Positions 8,666-18,482 of a stretch of 64,000 bases of DNA are shown piece after piece. This DNA comes from Ponticoccus litoralis (lineage in GTDB: Bacteria; Pseudomonadota; Alphaproteobacteria; Rhodobacterales; Rhodobacteraceae). The stretch lies in assembly GCF_039769985.1 (NCBI RefSeq), contig NZ_JBDNCH010000002.1:682001-746000 (forward strand), given 5' to 3'. A program made the position numbers and the translations under genes. Numbering within the stretch: the first letter of the stretch is position 1; every line of letters starts with the position of its first letter. The notes below the pieces were generated by a model. The model searched no databases. It had not been told where the DNA came from and worked only from the letters and a program-made list of their open reading frames with translations.

Positions 8666-8981
8666 GGCAGGCCGGGCCCGAAACGGGCAATCTGTACGGG
8701 CAAGACCGGGCTCCTTCCTCCCGGTCGCGAAACACCCCGCCGCAAGGACCGGGGCGTGATGCGCCGATGCCCTGTCCTGTTCGCGCGTTTCCTGGGGCGT
8801 CGGCGCAGTTCCCTTCCCCGCAGTCTCTTGTCCCGGACGGACAGCGCAAAGGGCGCCGCATCGCGACGCCCCTTCACGGTTTTCCATCAGCCCTGACGGC
8901 AGGCGCCTCCCCGACCGGGATCGCCCCCGGGGGACGGGCGCCTGTGGCCCGTGACAGTGGCGCGGCACAAAGACCGCGGGA
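8666..8981. other. 316-bp gap after the orphan FNR box
   Basis: No recognised gene. A 45-codon plus-strand frame starting at 8758 (MRRCPVLFARFLGRR) is arginine-rich and not convincing. The region contains several GC hairpins, including one at 8848-8874, and lies directly downstream of an FNR box, so a small RNA is possible. Confidence 0.4.
8848..8874. terminator. Imperfect hairpin, possible bidirectional terminator
   Basis: AAAGGGCGCCGC / GCGACGCCCCTT forms an imperfect stem of about 11 bp with an ATC loop. It could end the minus-strand 51-aa gene (stop at 8982) or any plus-strand transcript started at the orphan FNR box. There is no long T-run on either side. Confidence 0.35.
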
Positions 8982-9137
8982 TCAATCGTCGTAGCCCCGG
9001 CGCCCCGCCGCCGAATGCCGGACCGGCAGGTCCTCTTCCAGCCAGCCGAGCTTTGGCAGATCGCGCCGCGTGGGCCAGTCGGCGCGGTCTTCGGTCCGGG
9101 TCGCCGTCATGAAGCTTCTTGCGAAAATGCCGAACAT
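8982..9137 (-). CDS. Small conserved-looking protein, 51 aa
   Basis: 51 residues: MFGIFARSFMTATRTEDRADWPTRRDLPKLGW and so on. Strong ribosome site (GGAAAGGAG, 6 nt from the ATG). It is divergent from the LysR gene, the normal place for a LysR target. The sequence is hydrophilic, with no signal peptide or membrane segment, and the N-terminal stretch MFGIFARSF could be a short amphipathic helix. I believe short proteins of this type occur beside LysR genes in Rhodobacteraceae, but I cannot name a family. Choosing 9137 over an upstream ATG rests on the ribosome site. Confidence 0.65.
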   Translation of the reverse strand: MFGIFARSFMTATRTEDRADWPTRRDLPKLGWLEEDLPVRHSAAGRRGYDD

Positions 9138-9237
9138 CTCGGTCTCCTTTCCTCTTCGCCGTGATGCCTGCATCTTGACGCGACGCGCCGTGCCATGCGA
9201 CTCAGCAATATAACCGTCATGTAAGTCAGGCTGACAC

Positions 9238-10111
9238 ATGGATTGGACCACCCTGCCCTCCCTTTCCGCCCTGCGGGCCTTTGCTGCCTACGCCCAAAGC
9301 CGATCCGTGGCCAAGGCCGGGGCTGCCCTGAATGTCAGTCACGCTGCCATCAGCCAGCACCTTCGGGCGCTGGAAAGCGATCTTGGCGTGGCGCTGCTGG
9401 ACCGCAGCGGGCGCCGCATGGAACTGACCGCAGAGGGCGAAACACTGGCGCGCGCGCTGCTGGACGGTTTTGGCCAGATCGCCACCACCGTCGAGGCGCT
9501 GACCGGCGCCGATGCGACACGGCCTTTGCAGATCTCGACCACGCCGACCTTTGCCTCGGCCTGGCTGATGCCGCGCCTCAGCCAGTTCCGCGAGAAACAC
9601 CCCGAGATCAGCCTGACCATCGACCCCTCGGCCACCGTCCAGACCCCGGAACCCGGCGGCATCGACGTGGCGCTTCGCTACGGCCAGGGCGACTGGCCGG
9701 GGCTGGAGGCCGAGCTGCTGGTGCGCTCTCCGATCGTGGTGGTCGCGGCGCCGACGCTCGTCGGCACCCGCGAGATCTCCAGCCCCGCCGACCTGCGCGA
9801 GTATCACTGGCTGCAGGAGCTGGGCACCAACGAGGCCACGGACTGGTTCGCCCTGCACGGCGTCGACCGCGATGCCGGGCACGGCTATGCCTCGCTGCCC
9901 GGCAACCTGATGCTGGAGGCCGCCCGCGCCGGCCGAGGAGATCGCCATCACCGCGGGGATTTTCGTGGCGCAGGACGTCGAGGCCGGGCGGCTGAGGATT
10001 CTCTTTGAAGACACGAGGAAGACAGGCTATTTTCTCGTCACCCGTCCCGGCATCCTGCGCCCGCCGCTGAAGGCCTTCACCACCTGGCTGCGGCGAGAGG
10101 CCCGCCGGTGA
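9238..10111 (+). CDS. LysR-family regulator, GcvA-like (frame break)
   Basis: About 290 residues after correction. N-terminal winged HTH with LPSLSALRAFAAYAQSRSVAKAGAALNVSHAAISQHLRALE, the GcvA/AmpR-like signature, then a substrate-binding domain (from about residue 90, PLQISTTPTFASAWLMPRL). The frame breaks at about 9933-9938: removing one C before GAGG restores AGEEIAITAGIFVAQDVEAGRLRILFE, and translation ends at a TGA at 10109-10111. LysR regulators of this branch control divergent neighbours in response to a small metabolite; here that neighbour is the 51-aa gene. The effector is unknown. Confidence 0.85.
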
Positions 10112-10150
10112 CGGAACCGTGACCGAAAACCTGCCTCACAGAGTCAGAAT

Positions 10151-10164
10151 TTGATACAGGTCAA
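10151..10164. promoter_or_regulatory. FNR box 4 (ccoG promoter)
   Basis: TTGATACAGGTCAA, centred about 70 bp upstream of the ccoG start. FnrL control of ccoGHIS (rdxBHIS) is established in Rhodobacter species. Confidence 0.85.
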
Positions 10165-10227
10165 GGCTGAGTGCGGGCCATGGCGCGACAAGGGCCCGAA
10201 CGACCGACGTCAACGGAGCGAACCACC

Positions 10228-11800
10228 GTGTCCGACAGCAATACCCCCGCCCCCTCCCTTTATGCCGCGCGAGAGCCGATCTTCCCGCGCCGCGTGTCCG
10301 GAAATTTCCGCACCCTGAAGTGGGTGCTGATGATCGTCACGCTGGGCATCTACTATATTACCCCATGGCTGCGCTGGGACCGGGGGCCGCAACTGCCGGA
10401 CCAGGCGGTGCTGATCGACCTCGCCAACCGGCGGTTCTTCTTCTTCTGGATCGAGATCTGGCCGCACGAGTTCTACTTTGTCGCGGGCCTGCTGATCATG
10501 GCGGGGCTGGGGCTCTTCCTCTTCACCTCGGCGCTGGGACGGGTCTGGTGCGGCTATGCCTGCCCGCAGACCGTCTGGACCGACCTCTTCATCCTCGTCG
10601 AACGCTGGATCGAGGGCGACCGCAACGCCCGCCTGCGCCTGCACCGGCAGAAGAAGATGGACCTGCGCAAGGCCCGCCTGCGGGTCACCAAATGGACCGC
10701 GTGGTTCCTGATCGGGCTGGCCACCGGCGGCGCCTGGGTCTTCTACTTCGCCGACGCCCCGACGCTGCTGCGCGACCTCGTGACGCTGAACGCCCACCCG
10801 GTCGCCTATACGACCATGCTGATCCTGACCGCGACGACCTTCTTCTTCGGCGGCTTCGCGCGCGAACAGATCTGCATCTACGCCTGCCCCTGGCCGCGCA
10901 TCCAGGCGGCGATGATGGACGAGGACACGCTGACCGTGGGCTATCGCGTCTGGCGTGGCGAGCCGCGCGGCAAGGGCAATGTCCGCCGCAAGAAACAGTC
11001 CGAGGCCATGGCGGCGGAACAGGCCGCGCAGGCCACCGGACAGGGGCCGGATCTGGCGCAATACGCCGCGACGCCCTACCCCGGGCTCTCGGACGCGCCC
11101 GCCGCCGCCCCGGTGGACACCGCCGCCTTTCAGGACGGACCGGGCGATTGCATCGACTGCATGGCCTGTGTCAACGTCTGCCCCATGGGGATCGACATCC
11201 GCGACGGCCAGCAGATGGAGTGCATCACCTGCGCGCTGTGCATCGACGCCTGCGACGACGTCATGGCCAAACTGGGCAAGCCGCGCGGGCTGATCGACTA
11301 CCTCGCCCTGTCCGACGAGCCGCGAGAGCGCGCCGGCCAAGCGCCACGCCCGGTCTGGAAGCACATCTTCCGTACCGCGCACGGTGTTGTATACCGCGCT
11401 CTGGTCGCTGGTGGGCATCGGTCTGGTCTTCGCGCTGTTCATCCGCCCCGAGATCGAGATGTCCGTGGCGCCGGTGCGCAACCCGACCTTCGTGACCCTG
11501 TCCGACGGCACCATCCGCAACACCTACGACGTGCGCCTGCTGAACAAGCACGGGGACGACCGGCCCTTCCGCATCTCGCTGGCCGGGGACGAATTCCTGC
11601 GCGTCCAGCTGGAGGGCACGCCCTACGAGACGGTGACCGTGCCGGCCAATGAAACCTACCTGCAAAAGGTCTATGTGCTGGCCCCGCGCGGCTCTGACCC
11701 GGCAGAATCCGAACGGACAGAGTTCCGCTTCTGGGTCGAGGATCTGACCAGCGGCGACCGCGCCCACAGCGACACCATCTTCAACGGAAGCGCCAACTGA
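10228..11800 (+). CDS. ccoG: cbb3 assembly iron-sulfur protein CcoG/RdxB (frame break)
   Basis: About 523 residues after correction. CcoG is a membrane protein with two 4Fe-4S clusters that reduces Cu(II) in the cbb3 copper-delivery pathway. Several membrane segments (LKWVLMIVTLGIYYITPW and others), the motif WCGYACPQTVW, and the ferredoxin domain CIDCMACVNVCPMG ... CITCALCIDACDDVM are visible. The C-terminal periplasmic part follows LYTALWSLVGIGLVFALFIRPEIEM. The frame breaks near 11369-11373 (extra A in CGTACCGCGC); correction gives IFRPRTVLYTALW. The GTG start at 10228 is preferred because it follows GGAGCG; an upstream ATG at 10171 is possible. First gene of ccoGHIS. Confidence 0.9.
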
Positions 11801-11801
11801 C

Positions 11802-12275
11802 ATGACGACACAAGCAAAACGCGAATTCCGCCTGACCGGCTGGCACGTACTGGGGATCTTCGGCGGCGCCTTCGCCGTCATCATCGGCGTCAACATCGCG
11901 CTGGCGGTGAATGCGGTCCGCACCTTTCCCGGGGTCGAGACCAAGAACTCCTACATCGCCAGCCAGACCTTCGACGACCGCCGCGCCGCGCAGGAGGCAC
12001 TGGGATGGACCGTCCGCGCCGATGCCACGGGCGACCGGGTGGAGCTGGCCATCACAGACGCCGAGGGCAAGCCGGTGCAGGCCGGCCAGCTGACGGCCAC
12101 GCTGGGCCGGGCCACCCATGTCCAGGACGACCGCACACCCGATTTCACCTTCGACGGCCGGGCCTATGTGGCGCAAGAGGCACTGGCGCCCGGCAACTGG
12201 AACATCCGCATGACCGCCACCGCCCTCGACGGCACGCCCTTCGAACAGCGGGTCGTGCTGCATATCCGTCCCTGA
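11802..12275 (+). CDS. ccoH: cbb3 assembly protein CcoH/FixH
   Basis: 157 residues with one N-terminal membrane segment (about 12-33, WHVLGIFGGAFAVIIGVNIALA) and a periplasmic domain. The FixH signature GVETKNSYIASQTFDDRRAAQEALGW is present. CcoH is needed for stable assembly of the cbb3 complex. It starts 2 nt after the ccoG stop, so it is translationally linked. Confidence 0.93.
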   Translation: MTTQAKREFRLTGWHVLGIFGGAFAVIIGVNIALAVNAVRTFPGVETKNSYIASQTFDDRRAAQEALGWTVRADATGDRVELAITDAEGKPVQAGQLTATLGRATHVQDDRTPDFTFDGRAYVAQEALAPGNWNIRMTATALDGTPFEQRVVLHIRP

Positions 12276-12319
12276 CCACCGGCTGGGTCCGTGACCCACC
12301 GCCCCAAGGTTGCACATCC

Positions 12320-14503
12320 ATGACCGCCACGCTTCGCGCCCCCGTTTCCGCCTGCCCCGCCTGCTCTGCCGCGCCCGCCGCAGAGGCGCTGGCAGAGCGT
12401 CCGCCGGTGGACGCCCGCCTGACGCTGTCGCTGCCCACGATCCACTGCGCCGCCTGCATGTCCACGGTGGAACGCGCGCTGACCGCGCACCCGCAGGTAC
12501 GCGCGGCACGGGTCAACCTGACGCTGAAGCGCGCAACCGTGGATGCGGCGCCCGGCGTGACCGCCGCGGACCTGATCCCGCTGGTCGAGGGCGCGGGCTA
12601 CGAGGTGCATGAGCTTGACGGCACGGCGCTGAAGGCCACCGCCACCGACCGCGCGGGCCGCGAGTTGCTGATGCGCCTCGCCGTGGCGGGGTTTGCCGCG
12701 ATGAACGTGATGCTGCTGTCGGTCGCGGTCTGGTCCGGGGCGGATGGGCCGACCCGCGACCTGTTCCACTGGATCTCAGCCGCCATCGTCCTGCCCGCCG
12801 TGGGCTTTTCCGCGCAGCCCTTCTTTCGCAACGCCCTGACGGCGCTGCGGGCGCGGGCGCTGAACATGGACGTGCCGATCTCGCTGGCGATCCTGCTGGC
12901 GGTGGGCACCTCGCTCTGGGAAACCGCGCTGTCCGGCGAACACGCCTATTTCGACGCCGCCATCACGCTGACCTTCTTCCTGCTGACGGGCCGCTATCTG
13001 GATCACCGCACCCGCGCCACCGCCCGCTCTGCCGCCGAGGAACTGGCCGCGCTGGAAGTGCCGCGCGCGCTGCGGGTCGGCCCGGCGGGCGACGAGACCG
13101 TGGCCGTGGCCGACCTGCGCGTGGGCGACGTGATCCGCCTGCGACCCGGCGGGCGGATGCCCGTGGACGGGGTGATCGAGGAAGGCACCTCGGAACTGGA
13201 CCGCTCGCTTTTGACCGGTGAGACCCTGCCGGTGCTGGCCGAGCCGGGCCGCGCCATCAGCGCCGGAGAGGTCAACCTGACCGGCCCGCTGCTGGTGCGG
13301 GCGACGGCGGTGGGCCGCGACACCTCGCTGGCGCGGATGGCCGACCTTGTGGCGGTGGCCGAGTCGGGGCGCTCGCGCTACACCTCGCTCGCCGACCGCG
13401 CGGCCAAGCTCTATGCGCCGGGGGTGCATATCCTCTCGGCCCTCGCCTTCCTCGGCTGGCTGATCGGGACGGGCGACCTGCGGGTGGCGCTGAACATCGC
13501 CGCCGCGGTGCTGATCATCACCTGCCCCTGCGCGCTGGGTCTGGCCGTGCCCGCCGTGACCACCGCCGCCTCGGGGCGGCTGTTCCGGCGCGGGCTGCTG
13601 ATCAAGGACGCCACCGCGCTGGAGCGGCTGGCGCAGGTGGACACGGTGGTCTTCGACAAGACCGGCACGCTGACTACCGGCACGCCGGAGCTGACCAACA
13701 TCGCCGACCTGCCCGAAGAGGCCCTGCGCGTGGCCATGGCGCTGGCGCTGGGGTCGGCGCATCCGCTGTCAAGCGCCATCACCACCGCCGCACAGGCCGC
13801 CGGGCTGCGCCCCGACAGCGTGAGCGACATCACCGAGGTGCCGGGCCATGGCACCGAAGGCCTGTGGCAGGGCCGCCGCGTGCGCCTTGGCCGCGCCGCC
13901 CTGGACCGGGGGCAGCCCACCGAACAGACCGCCGCATGGCTGGCGGTAGAGGGTGAGGCACCGCGCGCCTTCCTGTTCTCGGACCGGCTGCGCGAGGGCG
14001 CCGCCGAGGCGGTTGCCGCCCTGCGCGCCTCGGGCATGACGGTGCTGCTGATGTCCGGCGACACGCCCGCCGCCGTCGAAAGCCTGGCCCGCAGGCTGGA
14101 GATCCCGCAATGGGTGGCCGAGGCCCTGCCGCAGGACAAAGCCGCCCGGGTCGAGGCGCTGAGCCACGCGGGCGCCCATGTGCTGATGGTGGGCGACGGG
14201 TTGAACGACACCGCCGCGCTGACCGCCGCGCATGTCTCGATCTCGCCGGCCTCGGCGCTGGACGCGGCGCGGGTCGCCTCGGACATCGTGCTTCTGGGCC
14301 AGAGCCTCGCGCCGATCCCCGAGGCCCTGGGCACGGCACAAAAGGCGGTGAAACGCATCCGCGAGAACTTCTCCGTGGCGACCTGGTACAATATCATCGC
14401 CGTGCCGCTGGCGGCGGCGGGCTTCTGCTCTCCGCTGATCGCGGCGCTGGCGATGTCCGTCAGCTCGATCACCGTGTCGCTGAACGCGCTCAGGCTCCGA
14501 TAG
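12320..14503 (+). CDS. ccoI: P1B-type copper ATPase CcoI/FixI
   Basis: 727 residues. A copper-exporting P-type ATPase that supplies copper for the CuB site of cbb3 oxidase. An N-terminal HMA domain has CAAC at residues 43-46, preceded by an extra CPAC at 12-15. A membrane CPC motif (ITCPCALGLAVP), the phosphorylation site DKTGTLTTG, the HP motif (GSAHPLSS) and the hinge GDGLNDTAAL are all intact. The start is the ATG at 12320, which matches the family N-terminus; the open frame extends further upstream without support. Third gene of ccoGHIS. Confidence 0.94.
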   Translation: MTATLRAPVSACPACSAAPAAEALAERPPVDARLTLSLPTIHCAACMSTVERALTAHPQVRAARVNLTLKRATVDAAPGVTAADLIPLVEGAGYEVHELDGTALKATATDRAGRELLMRLAVAGFAAMNVMLLSVAVWSGADGPTRDLFHWISAAIVLPAVGFSAQPFFRNALTALRARALNMDVPISLAILLAVGTSLWETALSGEHAYFDAAITLTFFLLTGRYLDHRTRATARSAAEELAALEVPRALRVGPAGDETVAVADLRVGDVIRLRPGGRMPVDGVIEEGTSELDRSLLTGETLPVLAEPGRAISAGEVNLTGPLLVRATAVGRDTSLARMADLVAVAESGRSRYTSLADRAAKLYAPGVHILSALAFLGWLIGTGDLRVALNIAAAVLIITCPCALGLAVPAVTTAASGRLFRRGLLIKDATALERLAQVDTVVFDKTGTLTTGTPELTNIADLPEEALRVAMALALGSAHPLSSAITTAAQAAGLRPDSVSDITEVPGHGTEGLWQGRRVRLGRAALDRGQPTEQTAAWLAVEGEAPRAFLFSDRLREGAAEAVAALRASGMTVLLMSGDTPAAVESLARRLEIPQWVAEALPQDKAARVEALSHAGAHVLMVGDGLNDTAALTAAHVSISPASALDAARVASDIVLLGQSLAPIPEALGTAQKAVKRIRENFSVATWYNIIAVPLAAAGFCSPLIAALAMSVSSITVSLNALRLR

Positions 14504-14511
14504 GAGGGTTC

Positions 14512-14673
14512 ATGAACATCCTCACCTACCTCATCCCGATCTCGCTGGTGCTGGGCGGCGCCGGGCTGGGGTTCTTCATCTACACGCTGCGGTCGAACCA
14601 ATACGACGACCCCGAAGGCGACGCCCGCCGCATCCTGTCCGGCGAATACGACGACCGGCCCAAGCAGGATTGA
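14512..14673 (+). CDS. ccoS: cbb3 maturation protein CcoS
   Basis: 53 residues with one membrane segment (about 3-24, ILTYLIPISLVLGGAGLGFFIY) followed by the family signature SNQYDDPEGDARRIL. CcoS is required for cofactor insertion into the cbb3 oxidase. TAGGAGG overlaps the ccoI stop and precedes the ATG by a few bases. Last gene of the cluster. Confidence 0.93.
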   Translation: MNILTYLIPISLVLGGAGLGFFIYTLRSNQYDDPEGDARRILSGEYDDRPKQD

Positions 14674-14715
14674 GGGGGCGCAGGGGTCTGCCGCCGGTTC
14701 CGGGGCGGGCCTTCC

Positions 14716-14768
14716 GGGGGCTCTGCCCCCGCGCTGCGCGCCCCCGGGATATTTCCGGACAGAAGAAG
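14716..14768 (+). repeat. Dispersed intergenic repeat, copy 1
   Basis: Hairpin GGGGGC-TCT-GCCCCC, then CGCGCTGCGCG, CCCCCGGGATATTTCCGGACAG and a purine-rich AGAAGAAG tail. It lies between convergent ccoS and the GMC gene. Related copies occur at 21595, 25913 (inverted), 31763, 63402 and 63472 (inverted). Confidence 0.75.
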
Positions 14769-14782
14769 CGGGCTGGGGCGCC

Positions 14783-16368
14783 TTATGTGCGCCCGAGGAT
14801 CATGTCAGAGGCCTTTTCGGCGATCATGATGGTGGGTGCGTTGGTATTGCCGCTGCAAATGCGCGGCATGACGCTGGCATCTGCCACGCGCAGGTTGTCC
14901 AGTCCGCGGAAGCGCAATTCGGCATCCAGCGGCGCCTCCGTGCCGCCCATGCGCACGGTCGAGACCGGGTGGAAGATCGTGGTGCCGATCTCTCCGGCGG
15001 CCCTTGCGAGGTCTTCCTCGGTCTCGAAGGACAGGCCCGGCTTGACCTCTTCGGGCGCGTAGCGGGCCATGGCGGACTGCGCCATGATCCGGCGGGTCAG
15101 GCGGATGGCATTGGCCGCCGTGCGGCGGTCGCCCTCGGTCGAGAGGTAATTGGGCGCGATCCGGGGCGCCGCGCGGAAGTCCGGTGAGGTCAGTTGCACC
15201 GTCCCCCGGCTTTCGGGGCGCAGGTTGCAGACGCTGGCGGTCAGCGCCGGATAGCTGTGCAGGGGTTCCCCGAAGGCACCGAGGGACAGGGGCTGGACGT
15301 GGTATTCCGGGTCCGCCGTGGCCACATCGGGGCGCGATTTCGCGAAGGCGCCCAGCTGCGAGGGCGCCATGGACATCGGGCCGCTGCGGCGCAGCGCGTA
15401 TTCGGCGCCGATCATGGCCTTGCCCCAGAGCGAATTGGCCAGCGTGTTCAGCGTCTTCGCCCCGGTCAGCCGCCGGAGCAGCGCAGTTGCAGGTGGTCCT
15501 GCAGCTCGGCCCCGACGCCGGGGGCATCGAGGCGCAGCGCAACGCCGTTGTCGCGCAGCAGCTCCGCCGGGCCTATGCCCGAGAGTTGCAGGATATGCGG
15601 CGAGCCGATGGCCCCCGCCGCCAGCACGACCTCGCCGCCGCTGCGCGCCTCGTGGCGCTGCCCGTCCTTGTGGTAGGCCACGCCGGTCACCCGCCTGCCC
15701 TCGAAGAGCAGCCCCGCCACATGGGCGCCGGTCACCACCTGCACGCGATCCTTGGGCGCGCTGCGCAGGAAGGCTTTGGCGGTGTTCATGCGCCAGCCAT
15801 TGCGCTGGTTGACGCGGAAATAGCCCACGCCCTCGTTGTCGCCGGTGTTGAAGTCGGTGACCTTGGGCAGGCCTTCGGCGGCGGCGGCCTCCGTCCAGTC
15901 GTCGAGCACCTGCCAGCGCAGGCGCTGGTTCTCGACCCGCCACTCGCCCCCCGATCCGTGGAAGTCGGACGCGCCATCGACGTAATCCTCGGACTTCAGG
16001 AAATAGGGCAGCACGTCCTCCCAGCCCCAGCCCGCCAGCCCCATCTGCCGCCAGCCGTCGTAATCCGCCGCCTGCCCGCGCAGGTAGAGCATGCCGTTGA
16101 TCGAGGAGCAGCCGCCCAGCACCTTGCCGCGCGGATAGAGCAGCGACCGCCCGTTCAGCCCCGGCTCCTCGGCGGTGCGGAAGCACCAATCGGTGCGCGG
16201 GTTGCCGATGCAGTAGAGGTATCCCATCGGGATGTGGATCCAGTGGTAATTGTCGCGCCCCCCGGCCTCGAGCAGCAGGACGCGGCGCCCGCCCTCGGCC
16301 AGCCGCTTGGCCAGCACACACCCGGCGCTGCCCGCGCCCACCACGATATGATCCCAGTCTCCCTGCAT
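14783..16368 (-). CDS. GMC-family oxidoreductase (choline dehydrogenase-like, frame break)
   Basis: About 528 residues after correction. FAD-dependent alcohol oxidoreductase. The N-terminus WDHIVVGAGSAGCVLAKRL is the dinucleotide-binding motif. Next come PRGKVLGGCSSINGMLYLRG (GMC signature 1), GAIGSPHILQLSGIG (signature 2) and the C-terminal FHPVSTVRMG ... NTNAPTIMIAEKASDMI. The frame breaks near 15472-15478, where one base is missing; homology resumes at LTGAKTLNTLANSLWGKAM. BetA-type, polyethylene-glycol and aliphatic alcohol dehydrogenases share this architecture, so the substrate is open. It stands alone, convergent to ccoS. Confidence 0.87.
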
Positions 16369-16607
16369 GCCCGGCCTCCGCTCGCTTGCCGCGATACCTT
16401 GGCCCAGCCCGGCGCCGAGGTCCATGTCACCCCGGCGCCCGGTGACGATCCGGCGGGCGGCGACACGGAACGACAGAGCGGCGCTTGCGGGGGCAGGCAG
16501 GCGGAGACCGGGGCATCCGCCGTCCGAGGCGGCCGTTGCGAAGACCGTCCGCCGTCACGCCGCCCGGACAACCGCCCCCGGCACCACGGTGCGGCGGAAG
16601 CCCCCTG

Positions 16608-17066
16608 TCACACCGGCAGGGCGGTGGTCTTGAAGACGGTCCGAAGCGCGAAAGAGGATTGCATCTGCGCCACCCCCGGCAGCCGGGTCAGGTACTGGCG
16701 GTGGATGCGGGCGAAATCCTCCGTGTCGGCGGCCACGACCTTCAGGATGTAATCCGCCGTCCCCGCCATCAGGTGGCATTCCAGCACGTCCGGCACCCGG
16801 GCGACGGCGGTCTCGAAGGCCTCCAGCACCTCGTCGGCCTGCGCATTGAGCGTGATCTCGACAAAGACCGTGGTCGGCATCCCCAGCCGCCGGGCGTCCA
16901 GAAGCGCGACGTAGTCGCACACGTAGCCCTCGGCCTCGAGCCGCTGCACGCGGCGATGGCAGGAGGAGGCCGACAGGTTCACCGCGCCCGAAAGGTCGGC
17001 ATTGGAAATGCGTCCGCGCCTCTGAAGCACGCGCAGGATTCGCCGATCCGTCTCGTCGAGGCTCAT
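16608..17066 (-). CDS. Lrp/AsnC-family regulator (likely AldR type)
   Basis: 152 residues from the start MSLDETDRRILRVLQRRGRIS. N-terminal HTH (ISNADLSGAVNLSASSCHRRVQRLE) and C-terminal RAM ligand domain (TTVFVEITLN, VPDVLECHLMAGTADYILKV). It is divergent from alanine dehydrogenase, and Lrp-type AldR proteins activate ald in response to alanine in several bacteria, so this is its probable target. The amino-acid ligand is inferred from context. An in-frame ATG at 17132 would lengthen it by 22 residues, but the family N-terminus fits 17066. Confidence 0.9.
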   Translation of the reverse strand: MSLDETDRRILRVLQRRGRISNADLSGAVNLSASSCHRRVQRLEAEGYVCDYVALLDARRLGMPTTVFVEITLNAQADEVLEAFETAVARVPDVLECHLMAGTADYILKVVAADTEDFARIHRQYLTRLPGVAQMQSSFALRTVFKTTALPV

Positions 17067-17203
17067 GTTGCGAAGGGTCCTTCCGTCACACCCGAATACA
17101 GGCGAAGATTCCACCGCCTCGCCGCGCGACACTGCACAATTCCAGCATCCATTTGCAAGCGATCCGTGCCATAAGACGCCCCATCAACAGGAAGGACATT
17201 TAC

Positions 17204-18322
17204 ATGATCATCGGATGCCCGAAGGAAATCAAACCGCAGGAATTTCGCGTCGGACTTACGCCCAACACCGCGCGCGAGGCTGTCTCTCATGGCCACAAGG
17301 TCGTGGTCCAGACCGGTGCGGGGGCGGGGTCCGGCTTTCCCGATGCGGATTACATCGCCGCCGGTGCGCGCATCGCCGATACGGCGGAAGAGATCTTTGC
17401 CACCGCCGACATGATCGTCAAGGTCAAGGAACCGCAGGCCGCCGAGCGCAGGATGCTGCGCGAGGGTCAGCTGCTGTTCACCTATCTGCACCTTGCCCCC
17501 GATCCCGAGCAGACCAAGGACCTGCTGGCCTCTGGCTGTACCGCCATCGCCTACGAGACGGTGACCGACGCGCGCGGCGGCCTGCCGCTGCTGGCGCCGA
17601 TGTCCGAGGTCGCGGGCCGTCTGGCGCCGCAGGTCGGCGCATGGTCGCTGCAGAAGGCCAATGGCGGGCGCGGCGTGCTGATGGGCGGCGTGCCGGGCGT
17701 GGGCCCGGCCACCGTCGCGGTGATCGGCGGCGGTGTCGTCGGCACCCATGCGGCCCGCATCGCGGCGGGCATGGGCGCGGATGTCACCGTGCTGGACCGC
17801 TCGCTGCCGCGGATGCGCTACCTGGACGACCTTTACGGCGGCACCTTCAAGACCCGCTACGCCAGCGCCGGGAACACCGCCGAGCTGGTGGAACAGGCCG
17901 ATATGGTGATCGGCGCGGTGCTGATCCCCGGCGCCGCCGCGCCCAAGCTGGTGTCGCGCGCGCAGCTCTCGGACATGCGCCCCGGCGCGGTGATCGTCGA
18001 TGTCGCCATCGACCAGGGCGGCTGCTTCGAGACCTCGCGGGCCACCACCCATCAGGACCCGATCTACGAGGTCGACGGCATCGTGCATTACTGCGTCGCC
18101 AACATGCCCGGCGCCGTGGCGCGCACCTCGACCATCGCGCTGACCAACGCGACGATGCCCTTCCTGCTGGACCTCGCCGACAAGGGCTGGCGGCAGGCCT
18201 GCGCGGACGATCCGCACCTGCTGCAGGGCCTGAACGTCCACGCCGGCAAGCTGACCTATTACGCCGTGGGCAAGGCGCTTGGGATCGACGTCATGTCGCC
18301 GCAGCTTGTCCTGAAGGGCTGA
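17204..18322 (+). CDS. ald: Alanine dehydrogenase
   Basis: 372 residues, the usual length. NAD-dependent interconversion of L-alanine with pyruvate and ammonia. MIIGCPKEIKPQEFRVGLTP is the conserved start. KVKEPQ and FTYLHLAPD carry the catalytic Lys and His, and the Rossmann motif is VAVIGGGVVGTHAARIAAGMGADV. The C-terminal VANMPGAVARTSTIALTNAT is diagnostic of Ald. An AGGAAGGA ribosome site precedes the ATG. Divergent from an Lrp/AsnC gene that probably controls it. Confidence 0.95.
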   Translation: MIIGCPKEIKPQEFRVGLTPNTAREAVSHGHKVVVQTGAGAGSGFPDADYIAAGARIADTAEEIFATADMIVKVKEPQAAERRMLREGQLLFTYLHLAPDPEQTKDLLASGCTAIAYETVTDARGGLPLLAPMSEVAGRLAPQVGAWSLQKANGGRGVLMGGVPGVGPATVAVIGGGVVGTHAARIAAGMGADVTVLDRSLPRMRYLDDLYGGTFKTRYASAGNTAELVEQADMVIGAVLIPGAAAPKLVSRAQLSDMRPGAVIVDVAIDQGGCFETSRATTHQDPIYEVDGIVHYCVANMPGAVARTSTIALTNATMPFLLDLADKGWRQACADDPHLLQGLNVHAGKLTYYAVGKALGIDVMSPQLVLKG

Positions 18323-18482
18323 GACCGCCCCCCGCGCGGGGTGCCGGGCGGGGTTGACAGGCCAGAACCCGACGGCCTTCCCGGATGACCCCCGGGGGGC
18401 CCGCCGGGTTTTCCCGAGGGGCTTGGCCCCGCGTGCAATCAGGCTAGGGTGCCGACCGACTGAGAAGAGGAAGGGAATCGCC

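Noticed and set aside
8758..8896. A 45-codon frame (MRRCPVLFARF...) downstream of the orphan FNR box as a gene
   Set aside because: Arginine-rich composition typical of random GC frames and no convincing ribosome site; an RNA is the better candidate.
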